This document shows positions 34,717-42,868 of a stretch of 64,000 nt of DNA, one piece after another. Origin of the DNA: Chryseobacterium oncorhynchi. GTDB taxonomy: Bacteria; Bacteroidota; Bacteroidia; Flavobacteriales; Weeksellaceae. Within the stretch, counting starts at the first letter, position 1, and each line of letters opens with the position of its first letter. Position numbers and translations under genes: made by a program. The notes under the pieces were generated by a model, which was not told where the DNA came from, searched no databases, and saw nothing but the letters and a program-made list of their open reading frames with translations. The stretch lies in contig NZ_PPEI02000004.1 of NCBI RefSeq assembly GCF_002899895.1, positions 62,001 to 126,000 on the forward strand, read 5' to 3'.

Positions 34717-34747
34717 AACCTCTAAATTTTATTTAGAGGTTTTTTTG
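34717..34747 (+). terminator. Terminator of tRNA-Cys
   Basis: AAACCTCTAAA and TTTAGAGGTTTTTTT form a stem of about 11 bp with a T-tract, shortly after the tRNA. Confidence 0.85.
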
Positions 34748-35000
34748 TTTCTTAATATCCCATTTTAAATTTAAAATACAAGATTAATTTATAAAATGAA
34801 GTGGCTTTAAATCCTTTTTCATCATTAGGAAAACTCATTACTTTTCAACACATTTACATAAGGCCAGCATATCTTTGTTAGAAAAATAAAATATAGCATT
34901 ACCAAGAAAAACTTAAATACTCAAGAGTATTATTAGTAATCAACTGTAATTATTTTCAGAACCCCACCAATCTTCAACTTAACATATAGAAACAAAAAAA

Positions 35001-35021
35001 ATCCTCGGAAATTCCGAGGAT
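35001..35021. repeat. Palindrome 1 with left A-tract
   Basis: ATCCTCGG-aaatt-CCGAGGAT, preceded by seven A. Followed by AAAAACTAATAACC and an ATG. On the reverse strand it looks like a terminator, but no gene is upstream on that strand. Confidence 0.6.
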
Positions 35022-35376
35022 AAAAACTAATAACCATGAAAACTCAAATTAAACATGAGTTGCGTTTGTATATTGAAAAATCGTGCCAAGAATTACAAAT
35101 TTTGAAAAAAAAATGCATTTTATTCCCCAACCCTACTTACTCTATTTTTTACTTTTACAACCTTATTAACATACATTATAATAATTTTATTAAAACATTT
35201 AATTATATAAAATTAAAAAACACACAACAGAATAAAATTTAATAAATAATTAATAATTAAAAAAAATATGAAATTTATATAATTCATGAATTAAAAAAAT
35301 AATTCACAAAGCAAAATTGGACTTAAATATATCTTTTGAAGAGCAAAATGCTTTTTACTTTAAACTAAAAAGCAAA

Positions 35377-35398
35377 AGACCTCCCATTCAGGAGGCCT
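35377..35398. repeat. Palindrome 2
   Basis: AGACCTCC-cattca-GGAGGCCT hairpin with one mismatch, followed by AAAAAACAC and ATGATGAA. Related in layout to the palindromes at 35001 and 36134. Confidence 0.55.
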
Positions 35399-35535
35399 AA
35401 AAAACACAAATGATGAAAAAAATCTATTTAGATAAATCTAAACAGAATATTGTATGATACCCACCCTATTTTTTTTCATAGAAGAATTTAAATCTCAAGG
35501 CAAGTAATTATCTATAACTTTATAATGATTAAAAA

Positions 35536-35554
35536 AATCCTCATTTCGAGGATT
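35536..35554 (-). terminator. Terminator of the secreted small protein gene
   Basis: AATCCTC-atttc-GAGGATT hairpin followed on the reverse strand by a run of T, 36 nt after the stop at 35590. Confidence 0.75.
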
Positions 35555-35589
35555 GGTAAATTTAGATAAATATTTTGTTTTTCACAAAG

Positions 35590-36036
35590 TTATTCTTCCC
35601 ACGTAATTGGAACATATATCGTAATGTATCCATCCGCATCTACATTCGCTTCAGAAACTGTAGCAACTACCGTTCCATAACCTACCCAGCCTCCCTGGCC
35701 CTGAATTCCTGAAAAAGCATACGTTCCTGCCGGAAGATCCTCCTCAGAATACTGTGGAAGTACTGTATTATATCCATTATTACTATAGTACGTTTCCCCA
35801 GTCGCCGTATTTTCTGCAATAAAACCTCCCAAGTCAAATCCTGAACCTGAAAGAATTTTTGTTCCACTCTTTGAAAGAAGACCATAACGAATTTTAAAAG
35901 TCTGAGTTTTTGCATCTTTATGAGATACTTCTGAACGAACTTTAGTTTGAACTTCAATAACATCCGTAGAAGAAAAAGAAGTAGTAACAGCCAGTAATCC
36001 TACAACAGCTGCAACTGTAAAAATTGATTTTTTCAT
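35590..36036 (-). CDS. Secreted hypothetical protein
   Basis: A 148-residue protein that I do not recognise. It has a Sec signal peptide (MKKSIFTVAAVVGLLAVTTSFSS) and a mature part rich in beta-strand, Gly, Ser and Thr with no Cys, no lipobox and no T9SS tail. The ending GYITIYVPITWEE is strongly acidic/aromatic. The ATG at 36034-36036 is chosen over one at 36087 because the longer N-terminus lies across the promoter. Probably periplasmic or surface-exposed. Confidence 0.75.
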   Translation of the reverse strand: MKKSIFTVAAVVGLLAVTTSFSSTDVIEVQTKVRSEVSHKDAKTQTFKIRYGLLSKSGTKILSGSGFDLGGFIAENTATGETYYSNNGYNTVLPQYSEEDLPAGTYAFSGIQGQGGWVGYGTVVATVSEANVDADGYITIYVPITWEE

Positions 36037-36391
36037 ATTTAAAGTAATTTGATATTCAAAAATAGACAACGTAAATGAATTCAACAAGAACTAATGATTA
36101 ACTATATTTTACAATTACTTATAACAAAAAAAATTCCCCGGAAATACCAGGGAACTATGATGAATCTCGTTTAGAAGATTAATTTTCAAATTCGAAAACT
36201 GAAAACATATTGACAAACTCTATGCCTAAATTTTCAACAAACCTCCAATTTCACATGAAATTTGTCAGGAATTAAAGGTTATGAATAGTACCAATACCAA
36301 CTTTAACGTTTTTTAACTGAAACTTGGCTTCATAATTGAAAATAAAATAGATCTAGAGTCGTTTTGGCTTAAGCTTATTAAAATTTGAATT
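36037..36391. other. Divergent intergenic region
   Basis: Holds the reverse-strand promoter at 36057-36084, a palindrome at 36134-36154 (TTCCCCGG-aaata-CCAGGGAA with an A-tract on its left and an ATGATGAA after it) and AT-rich DNA. No further gene is evident. Confidence 0.55.
36057..36084 (-). promoter_or_regulatory. Promoter of the secreted small protein gene
   Basis: Reverse strand TTG (36082-36084), a 17-nt spacer, and TATTTTTG (36057-36064), an exact full promoter. It is 20 nt upstream of the ATG. Confidence 0.75.
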
Positions 36392-36949
36392 ATGAAAAAG
36401 ATAGTATTAACAGGTTTCTTATCCGTCTTTTTATTGGCGGCCTGTAAGAAAGATGACACAGTTGCTGAAAAATCACTGGAAGTACAAAAGCTTGAATTCC
36501 AGGCCAGACAGCTTGAAATAGAAAAGCAAAAACTTGCCATTGAGAAAGAAAAGCTCGTATATGAAGCTCAAAAAAAGTCAGACAGCATCTCTGAAAGCAA
36601 GAAAGCTAAGGCTACTGCTGATAATAATTCGAAACCAAAGGTGATAAGAGAAACCAGAACTGTATACCGAGACAGAAGTTCTAATTCCAATTCTGGAGGT
36701 GGAAGCAATGGAGGTTACGCAGATAACGGAAACGGAACATCACAAGGAACTACCAAGAAAAAAGGGATGAGTAAAGCTGCTAAAGGAACCATCATTGGTA
36801 CTGTAGGTGGTGCAGCTGCCGGTGCCATCATTGCTAAGAAAAACAGAGGTCTTGGCGCTGTAATCGGAGGCGTAGTAGGTGGAGCTACCGGATATACAAT
36901 TGGTAGATCACAAGATAGAAAAGACGGAAGAGTACAACCACGTAGATAA
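36392..36949 (+). CDS. Lipoprotein with coiled coil and glycine zipper
   Basis: A 185-residue lipoprotein. Lipobox LLAAC puts the lipid Cys at residue 18, followed by a charged coiled coil (about 28-65, EVQKLEFQARQLEIEKQK heptads), a Ser/Gly/Asn linker and a glycine-zipper region (about 135-175, GTIIGTVGGAAAGAII and GAVIGGVVGGATGYTIG). Zipper motifs insert into or pack against membranes; such proteins are common in the Bacteroidota envelope, function unknown. Terminator at 36970-37000. Confidence 0.75.
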   Translation: MKKIVLTGFLSVFLLAACKKDDTVAEKSLEVQKLEFQARQLEIEKQKLAIEKEKLVYEAQKKSDSISESKKAKATADNNSKPKVIRETRTVYRDRSSNSNSGGGSNGGYADNGNGTSQGTTKKKGMSKAAKGTIIGTVGGAAAGAIIAKKNRGLGAVIGGVVGGATGYTIGRSQDRKDGRVQPRR

Positions 36950-36969
36950 TTTTTTTCACAATAACATAT

Positions 36970-36999
36970 AAAGATTGCTTATTTTTAGGCAATCTTTTT
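36970..36999 (+). terminator. Terminator of the glycine-zipper lipoprotein gene
   Basis: AAGATTGC-ttatttttag-GCAATCTT followed by seven T. An in-frame TTG at 36975 inside this hairpin is therefore not the start of the next gene. Confidence 0.85.
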
Positions 37000-37001
37000 T
37001 T

Positions 37002-38636
37002 ATGATACTAATCCTGTTCTCTTCAATTTTTATTATTCCGGTCTTAATGGGACTGGGTAAGATTATGGAGAAAGCATTCGGAATTTTATTTCAGGGGGTC
37101 TCGGGTAAAATTCTTTTGGGAATAATGGGGATAAGCCTTACATGGACTATCACTTCATTTTTCTGCCCTTTAAATATTTATGTAGAAACTGTAACTGTTC
37201 TATTAGGCTTACTCTATTTTTTTAAAGAAAAACTTTATCAGGAGTTTTATCAGTTGACAAGAGAAGAGATTACTTTAGGCATAATTGTTTCTGTCATCAT
37301 TCTATTATCCGGATCATACCATCCTTATATATTAGATCATTTCGGATACTATGTTCCAACAATCAAATGGCTTACAGAATATGGATTGATAAAAGGAATT
37401 TCTAATCTGGACTTCACCTTGGGACAGATGTCTGTATGGCATATTTTCCAGGCTGGCTTTTCAAATTTCTCAGATCCTTTTTTAAGATTAAACTCCATAC
37501 TACTGATCGTTTATACCCTTTATAGTATTGAGCGAAAAAGCTGGATCCAGCTATGCTTTCTCCCTATTTTATTATTATTCTCGCAGTCACCAAGCCCTGA
37601 TCTTCCCGTCATTATATTTTCTTTGATTGTTTTAAATGAAATGATATCCGGAAATAAAAACACTTCTCTCCTTTTTGCTTTTTCTGTTTTTGTTTTTGTC
37701 ATAAAACCTACCATGATCTGGCTGCCAATATTGGTTTTCCTGAATAGTATTATTATTTTAAAATCAAACTTCAAAAAATTATTTTTTGGAGGTCTAATCT
37801 TACTTTTATTCTTTATTAAAAATATCTGGACATTTGGTTATCCCATATTTCCAGTATCAATAATTGACTTAGGTTTTAGTTGGAAGCCCAATCCTGAAGT
37901 TTTGAAAACTTCCTCACAATATGCCATTATGAAAACCTATGACATGCAGTATTCATACGAAGAAATTCAAAGGTTTTCAACATTTGATCATATTAAAAAC
38001 TGGTTCTTTCTGAAAGGCATCAAATCAATGATTAATATTTTTTTCATTTTGAGCCTACTTATTTTTTCAGCATTTACATGGATGAAGAAAAAGAAACTAA
38101 TCACTCTGATCTGTATTTCCCTGTTGATAAAAAGTATACTCGTTCTTGCTTTTTCAGCACAGTACAGATTTTTCATCGATGTTTTCTTTGTCATATTCCT
38201 TGTATTATTTTATGAATATTTTGATAAAAGAAAATCTTTGGTTGTTTTTTCTGGGCTCAGTCTGTTTTTTATTTCAATATTGTCCTTTCCTAGTTTTATT
38301 CAACAATCTATTCCAAGTTTTCGCTTGGGAAGCTTTATGGCAGGATTCAAAAAAGAACAACTTTATCAGCCGTCAACTTACCAATATCATCAATTCAATA
38401 CTTTTAAAGTGGGAAATTTAAATTTCAATGTTTCTAAAAATTACTCCTATAATTTTGACACTCCACTTCCAGCCATCTCTAGCAGCTACATTTTTGATGA
38501 TGTAAAAGCTCGAATTTTCCCTCAGCTTATTAACAAAAACGACATGAGAAAGGGATTTATCTGGAAAAAGATGACTCCCGAGGAAAAAAAGGAAGCTACA
38601 ACCGTGATCAATAATATCGAAAACGTTGATAAATAG
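37002..38636 (+). CDS. Polytopic membrane protein, possible LIC_10190-like
   Basis: A 544-residue inner-membrane protein with about 12-13 hydrophobic segments and a C-terminal soluble tail of about 80 residues. The ATG at 37002 is chosen because the longer frame would run through a terminator hairpin. It looks like the LIC_10190/Wzy-or glycosyltransferase-C-like membrane proteins that act in surface polysaccharide assembly, but I recognise no diagnostic catalytic motif. Isolated from other polysaccharide genes here, so the role is uncertain. Confidence 0.6.
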   Translation: MILILFSSIFIIPVLMGLGKIMEKAFGILFQGVSGKILLGIMGISLTWTITSFFCPLNIYVETVTVLLGLLYFFKEKLYQEFYQLTREEITLGIIVSVIILLSGSYHPYILDHFGYYVPTIKWLTEYGLIKGISNLDFTLGQMSVWHIFQAGFSNFSDPFLRLNSILLIVYTLYSIERKSWIQLCFLPILLLFSQSPSPDLPVIIFSLIVLNEMISGNKNTSLLFAFSVFVFVIKPTMIWLPILVFLNSIIILKSNFKKLFFGGLILLLFFIKNIWTFGYPIFPVSIIDLGFSWKPNPEVLKTSSQYAIMKTYDMQYSYEEIQRFSTFDHIKNWFFLKGIKSMINIFFILSLLIFSAFTWMKKKKLITLICISLLIKSILVLAFSAQYRFFIDVFFVIFLVLFYEYFDKRKSLVVFSGLSLFFISILSFPSFIQQSIPSFRLGSFMAGFKKEQLYQPSTYQYHQFNTFKVGNLNFNVSKNYSYNFDTPLPAISSSYIFDDVKARIFPQLINKNDMRKGFIWKKMTPEEKKEATTVINNIENVDK

Positions 38637-38674
38637 AACAAATCCAGAAACTTTATTATCTGAAGAAAAAAAGG

Positions 38675-38682
38675 TAATTTTG
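38675..38682 (+). promoter_or_regulatory. Promoter -7 box of aroC
   Basis: TAATTTTG, exact -7 match, only 4 nt before the aroC ATG. Transcription would start at or near the ATG, suggesting a leaderless message. Confidence 0.5.
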
Positions 38683-38686
38683 TATC

Positions 38687-39757
38687 ATGTTCAATTCATT
38701 AGGTAATCTTCTTAGTCTTACAACATTTGGAGAAAGTCACGGAGTGGCTTACGGCGGTATCATCAATAATTTTCCGGCAGGTTTAACGGTAGATCTCGAT
38801 AAGGTTCAATATGAACTGGGACGAAGAAAACCCGGCCAGTCTGCTATTGTTACTCAAAGAAAAGAAAGTGACACTGTAAAGTTTCTTTCAGGGATCTTTG
38901 ACGGAAAAACAACAGGTACACCCATTGGTTTTATCATTGAAAACGAAAATCAGAAATCAAAGGATTACGACCATATTGCAGGAGCATATCGTCCGAGCCA
39001 TGCTGATTTTACGTATGACCAAAAATTTGGTTTTAGGGATCACCGCGGAGGCGGAAAATCTTCTGCAAGAGAAACCATGAACTGGGTTGTGGCAGGAGCT
39101 CTTGCCAAACAACTTTTACCGGAGATTGAAATCAACGCTTACGTTTCTTCCGTAGGTGATATTTTCTGCGAAAAACCATACCAGGCTTTAGATTTTTCCA
39201 AAACGGAAAGCAATGATGTACGTTGTCCGGATGCTGAAACGGCAGAAAAAATGATTTCCAGAATCAAGGAAATCAAAAAAGAAGGCAATACCATTGGTGG
39301 AACTATTACGTGTGTCATCAAAAATGTTCCTGTAGGAATAGGTGAACCTATATTTTCAAAGCTTCAGGCAGAGCTAGCGAAAGCAATGCTGAATATCAAT
39401 GCCTGCAAAGGTTTTGAATATGGAAGCGGGTTCTGTGGAGCAAAAATGACAGGAAAAGAGCATAATGATGCTTTCAATACTGATTTTTCCACAAAATCTA
39501 ACTTGTCAGGAGGTATTCAGGGAGGTATTTCCAATGGAATGGATATCTACTTCCGTGTAGCCTTCAAACCTGTAGCCACTATTTTGAGACCTCAGGACAG
39601 TATAGATAAGGATGGAAATCCTGTTATTGTAGAAGGTAAGGGACGTCATGATCCATGTGTAGTACCGAGAGCTGTTCCTGTAGTGGAAAGTCTTGCTGCA
39701 TTTGTATTGGCAGATCTATTTTTGATCAATAAAACAAGAAACATCAATAATTTTTAA
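38687..39757 (+). CDS. aroC: Chorismate synthase
   Basis: A 356-residue enzyme that makes chorismate from EPSP, using reduced FMN. Signature 1 [18 protein letters not shown] is at about residues 16-33; [19 protein letters not shown] and the [21 protein letters not shown] and [15 protein letters not shown] signatures follow. Length is normal. Last common step to aromatic amino acids. Downstream are two thioredoxin-family genes. Confidence 0.97.
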   Translation: MFNSLGNLLSLTTFGESHGVAYGGIINNFPAGLTVDLDKVQYELGRRKPGQSAIVTQRKESDTVKFLSGIFDGKTTGTPIGFIIENENQKSKDYDHIAGAYRPSHADFTYDQKFGFRDHRGGGKSSARETMNWVVAGALAKQLLPEIEINAYVSSVGDIFCEKPYQALDFSKTESNDVRCPDAETAEKMISRIKEIKKEGNTIGGTITCVIKNVPVGIGEPIFSKLQAELAKAMLNINACKGFEYGSGFCGAKMTGKEHNDAFNTDFSTKSNLSGGIQGGISNGMDIYFRVAFKPVATILRPQDSIDKDGNPVIVEGKGRHDPCVVPRAVPVVESLAAFVLADLFLINKTRNINNF

Positions 39758-39774
39758 TATAAATATTTTTGGTA

Positions 39775-40338
39775 ATGAAAAATTACTGGGATCAAGGAAT
39801 TTCTTTTGAAGAGTATCTTCAAATAGCAAACAAAAGATTAGAGAATCCTGCTAACGAACAGGAGCTTGAATATAAACAATACTATGAGCTTGGGCTTCAG
39901 AGAATGGACAGAACTGTAAAAAAGTATGTCCCAGATGAAGAACAGCTAAAGGAATTGACAGCCAAGAACTTTGACGGAAAAATTTTAGTTATTTCCGAAG
40001 CTTGGTGTGGTGATGCCAGTGCAACAGTTCCCGCTTTATTCAAATTCTTTGAAGGACATAATGAAATCAGAGTGTTTCTAAGGGATAGTGATAAAAGCTT
40101 AATCAACCAGTTTTTGACCAATGGAACGGAATCCATTCCTAAGGTTCTTATACTGGATAAGGATTTTAATGTAAAAAATTCTTGGGGACCTCGTCCGAAG
40201 TATGGATATGAATTACTCATGAAATACAAAGCTGATCCGGAAAGGTATCCAAAAGAGACTTTCTATAACGATCTGCAGATATATTATGCCAAAAACAGAG
40301 GAAAAGATGCCGTTCAGGAAATCTTGGATCTGCTATAA
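39775..40338 (+). CDS. Thioredoxin-family protein (single-Cys WCGD)
   Basis: A 187-residue cytoplasmic protein with a thioredoxin fold: core strand ILVISEAWCGDASATVPALFKF with one Cys (no CxxC partner) and the cis-Pro-type SIPKVLIL strand after it. Such Bacteroidota homologues are annotated only as thioredoxin family proteins. The ATG at 39775 is preferred over a TTG at 39769, which belongs to a TATTTTTG motif. It lies 17 nt after aroC and 9 nt before a TlpA-like gene, so an operon is likely. Confidence 0.78.
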   Translation: MKNYWDQGISFEEYLQIANKRLENPANEQELEYKQYYELGLQRMDRTVKKYVPDEEQLKELTAKNFDGKILVISEAWCGDASATVPALFKFFEGHNEIRVFLRDSDKSLINQFLTNGTESIPKVLILDKDFNVKNSWGPRPKYGYELLMKYKADPERYPKETFYNDLQIYYAKNRGKDAVQEILDLL

Positions 40339-40347
40339 AAACGACTT

Positions 40348-40887
40348 ATGAAAAAGAGTATCATTTTTATTGTATTAATTGTCATCGTCGGTATCATTGC
40401 TTTTGTACCGGGAGTAAAGGATTTTCTGAAAAATCAGTTCTTTCCTATTGCTACCATTGAAAATGCAGTGCATGTGGGTGAAGAGGACTACGATGTTGAC
40501 CTTAAGGGAATCAACGCACCAAGCACGAATCTTAAAAACTTTAAAGATAAGGCAGTCTTTCTGAACTTCTGGGGAACGTGGTGTCCGCCGTGTAGAAAAG
40601 AATGGCCTTCCATTCAGAAACTGTATGATTCCAGAAAAGGAAATGTAGACTTTGTTCTTATCGCTATGAATGATAAGGAGGAAGATGTAAGAAAATTTTT
40701 AAAGGAAAATAATTATACAGTTCCCGTATACATTGCCCAAAGCCCTATTTCTGAGAAAATTCTTCCTAAAGTATTCCCTACCACTTTCCTTTTGGATAAG
40801 AGCGGGAGAATCCTTATTAAAGAAGATGCATCCAAAGATTGGGACACAGAGTCTGTGCATCAATTCATTGACAATATCATAAAATAA
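40348..40887 (+). CDS. TlpA-like membrane-anchored disulfide reductase
   Basis: A 179-residue protein: an N-terminal membrane anchor (about 4-22) with the rest outside, then a thioredoxin/AhpC-type domain with the redox pair C79-PP-C82 in WGTWCPPCRKEWP. The cis-proline strand is KVFPTTFLLDKSG. TlpA/ResA-type proteins reduce exported or haem-protein disulfides in the periplasm. It follows another thioredoxin-fold gene by 9 nt. Confidence 0.88.
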   Translation: MKKSIIFIVLIVIVGIIAFVPGVKDFLKNQFFPIATIENAVHVGEEDYDVDLKGINAPSTNLKNFKDKAVFLNFWGTWCPPCRKEWPSIQKLYDSRKGNVDFVLIAMNDKEEDVRKFLKENNYTVPVYIAQSPISEKILPKVFPTTFLLDKSGRILIKEDASKDWDTESVHQFIDNIIK

Positions 40888-40971
40888 TTTTTTAACTAAA
40901 TTTTATAATTAGTTGGTACAAGATTTGTGAAATTTATAGCGTTGAAAAATTTATTTAAATCCAAACACAAA

Positions 40972-41316
40972 ATGAAATATTCAAAATTAAATCTTGCAAA
41001 AGAAGCTATCAGTCACAAGGGCTTTGTAAAAAAGATCCCTGATATTTTCAGAATGGTAAAATTATGGAGAAAAGGAGTTTATCCAATAAAATCCATTGAC
41101 ATTATTCTTCCTCTGTTAGGAATTCTGTATGTCATCTCTCCTATTGACCTTCTTCCTGAATTTGCCATACCGGTACTTGGAGTAATGGATGATTTGGCCG
41201 TGTTGTCACTTACCATTCCAAAACTCATTAAAGAGGTTGACAAATTTTTACTTTGGGAAGCTGAACAAAGATATAGGGGAACCCAAGTCATTGATGCTGA
41301 AATCGTAAAACAATAG
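40972..41316 (+). CDS. DUF1232/YkvA family small membrane protein
   Basis: A 114-residue protein with a hydrophobic stretch (about 45-70). The motif LPLLGILYVISPIDLLPEFAIPVLGVMDDLAVL is the DUF1232 hallmark (SPIDLLPE...DDL). Family members are small inner-membrane proteins of unknown role. The ATG at 40972 is preferred; a GTG at 40927 would add 15 residues. A hairpin terminator follows at 41332-41360. Confidence 0.8.
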   Translation: MKYSKLNLAKEAISHKGFVKKIPDIFRMVKLWRKGVYPIKSIDIILPLLGILYVISPIDLLPEFAIPVLGVMDDLAVLSLTIPKLIKEVDKFLLWEAEQRYRGTQVIDAEIVKQ

Positions 41317-41331
41317 TTTATTATATTTTTC

Positions 41332-41360
41332 AAACCATTCTGTAAGTTACAGGATGGTTT
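41332..41360 (+). terminator. Terminator of the DUF1232 gene
   Basis: AAACCATTCTGT-aagtt-ACAGGATGGTTT stem (one G-T pair) then a T-rich run. Confidence 0.8.
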
Positions 41361-41387
41361 TTTATTTATCAAATGAGCGATAAATTT

Positions 41388-41416
41388 TTGAGCCTTATTT
41401 CAAATCCTTAAATTTG
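41388..41416 (+). promoter_or_regulatory. Promoter of the UMP synthase gene
   Basis: TTG (41388-41390), an 18-nt spacer and TAAATTTG (41409-41416), an exact promoter, 19 nt before the ATG. Confidence 0.75.
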
Positions 41417-41435
41417 CAATATCTAATAAAAAATA

Positions 41436-42815
41436 ATGGAAAGTAAAAAAGAATTCTTCTTAGAGTGCTACAAGCTAGGTATCATTAAATTTGGAAGGTT
41501 TACCTTGAAAAGCGGTATTGAAAGTCCGTTTTATGTAGACTTGAGACCTTTAGCTTCAGATCCTAAAATCTTGAAAAATCTTGCTAATTATTTACTGGAA
41601 ATGCTTCCATTGGATAATTTTGATTTAATATGTGGAGTTCCTTATGCTGCCCTTCCTATGGCTACTGCAATGTCACTGGAAAGCTATATTCCATTAATTA
41701 TTAAAAGAAAAGAAGCGAAAAGCTATGGTACAAAAAAATTAATCGAGGGAATTTATCAGAAAGGACAAAACTGTCTTTTGGTAGAAGATGTGATTACTTC
41801 AGGAAAATCTTTGTTAGAGACTATTCCCGAAATAGAACAGGAAGATCTTAAAGTTTCTGACATTGTGGTGGTGCTGGACAGAGAGCAAGGTGGAAAACAG
41901 CTGTTAGAAAGCAAAGGATATAGAGTACACACTCTTTTCAATATTTCGGAAGTATGTGACATTCTTCAGCAAACTGGTGAACTGTCTGATGAAGAAGTAA
42001 AAAGAATCCAGGACTTCCTACAAGGAAACCACATTCAGTTTGAAGAAGAAACCCGATCTTCTTACGAACAAAAACTTCAAAATGCACAACATTCTGTTTC
42101 AAAAAAATTACTGGAAACTGCTTTAGCTAAAAAATCAAACCTTATTGCTTCTGCAGATGTAACCACGACTCAAGAGCTACTTAATTTTGCTGAAAAAGTA
42201 GGGCCTCATATTGTTGCTTTAAAAACGCATATTGATATTATTTCGGATTTTGAATACGAAAAAACGATCACACCTTTAAAGGAAATTGCTGCAAGACACC
42301 AATTCTTATTAATGGAAGACCGAAAATTTGCAGACATCGGAAATACTCAGGAATTACAGTTTACAAGCGGAGTCTTTAAGATTACAAACTGGGCTGATTT
42401 TGTAACTTCTCAGGTTATCGGAGGATTCGAGTCTTTAGACTGCTTCAATAATGTGGGTGTAGTTGCTATTGTAGGGATGTCATCTAAAGGAACTTTAACG
42501 ACTGCCAGCTATCGTGAAGAAGCATTAAAAGTTGCTCTATCTCACCCTAATGTAATTGGAGGAGTTTCACAGAATAAAATTCCGGAAGAACTGTTATTAT
42601 TCACGCCAGGAGTAAATCTTGCAGACTCAGGAGATGGAAAAGGACAGCAATATAATACACCGGAACACGTTTTCAAAACTCTGCATACAGATTTTATTAT
42701 TGTAGGAAGAGGAATCTACAAGTCTGATAATCCGGAAGCATCTGCTGTTACGTATAAAACTGAGGGTTGGAACGCTTATATTAATTCTTTGGAAAAAAAA
42801 GCAATTCAGGGTTAA
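41436..42815 (+). CDS. UMP synthase: fused orotate phosphoribosyltransferase (PyrE) and OMP decarboxylase (PyrF)
   Basis: A 459-residue two-domain enzyme. Residues 1-200 are orotate phosphoribosyltransferase: LKSGIESPFYVDLRPL at the start and the PRPP motif LLVEDVITSGKSL near 113-125. Residues 215-455 are OMP decarboxylase with the catalytic D295-R-K297-F-A-D300 array in EDRKFADIGNT, the form seen in eukaryotic UMP synthases rather than the usual bacterial PyrF. It carries out the last two steps of UMP synthesis. Single gene with its own promoter. Fusion order PyrE then PyrF is the eukaryote order. Confidence 0.92.
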   Translation: MESKKEFFLECYKLGIIKFGRFTLKSGIESPFYVDLRPLASDPKILKNLANYLLEMLPLDNFDLICGVPYAALPMATAMSLESYIPLIIKRKEAKSYGTKKLIEGIYQKGQNCLLVEDVITSGKSLLETIPEIEQEDLKVSDIVVVLDREQGGKQLLESKGYRVHTLFNISEVCDILQQTGELSDEEVKRIQDFLQGNHIQFEEETRSSYEQKLQNAQHSVSKKLLETALAKKSNLIASADVTTTQELLNFAEKVGPHIVALKTHIDIISDFEYEKTITPLKEIAARHQFLLMEDRKFADIGNTQELQFTSGVFKITNWADFVTSQVIGGFESLDCFNNVGVVAIVGMSSKGTLTTASYREEALKVALSHPNVIGGVSQNKIPEELLLFTPGVNLADSGDGKGQQYNTPEHVFKTLHTDFIIVGRGIYKSDNPEASAVTYKTEGWNAYINSLEKKAIQG

Positions 42816-42868
42816 AATCTTATAAAGTATATACAAAATAAGTTATATTTGAGCTTTATCACGGATAT

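Larger units (their letters stand above)
34711..35589. other. Gene-poor AT-rich region with hairpins
   Basis: About 880 nt with no convincing gene. It holds the tRNA terminator and three short A-tract-preceded palindromes (35001, 35377, 35536). Frames from 35036 encode a low-complexity sequence without homology or codon bias I can recognise. Confidence 0.6.

Noticed and set aside
35036-35242. A 68-residue reading frame after the hairpin at 35001
   Set aside because: It is low complexity, rich in Asn, Ile, Tyr and Lys as expected from AT-rich non-coding DNA, and has no recognisable domain or signal sequence.
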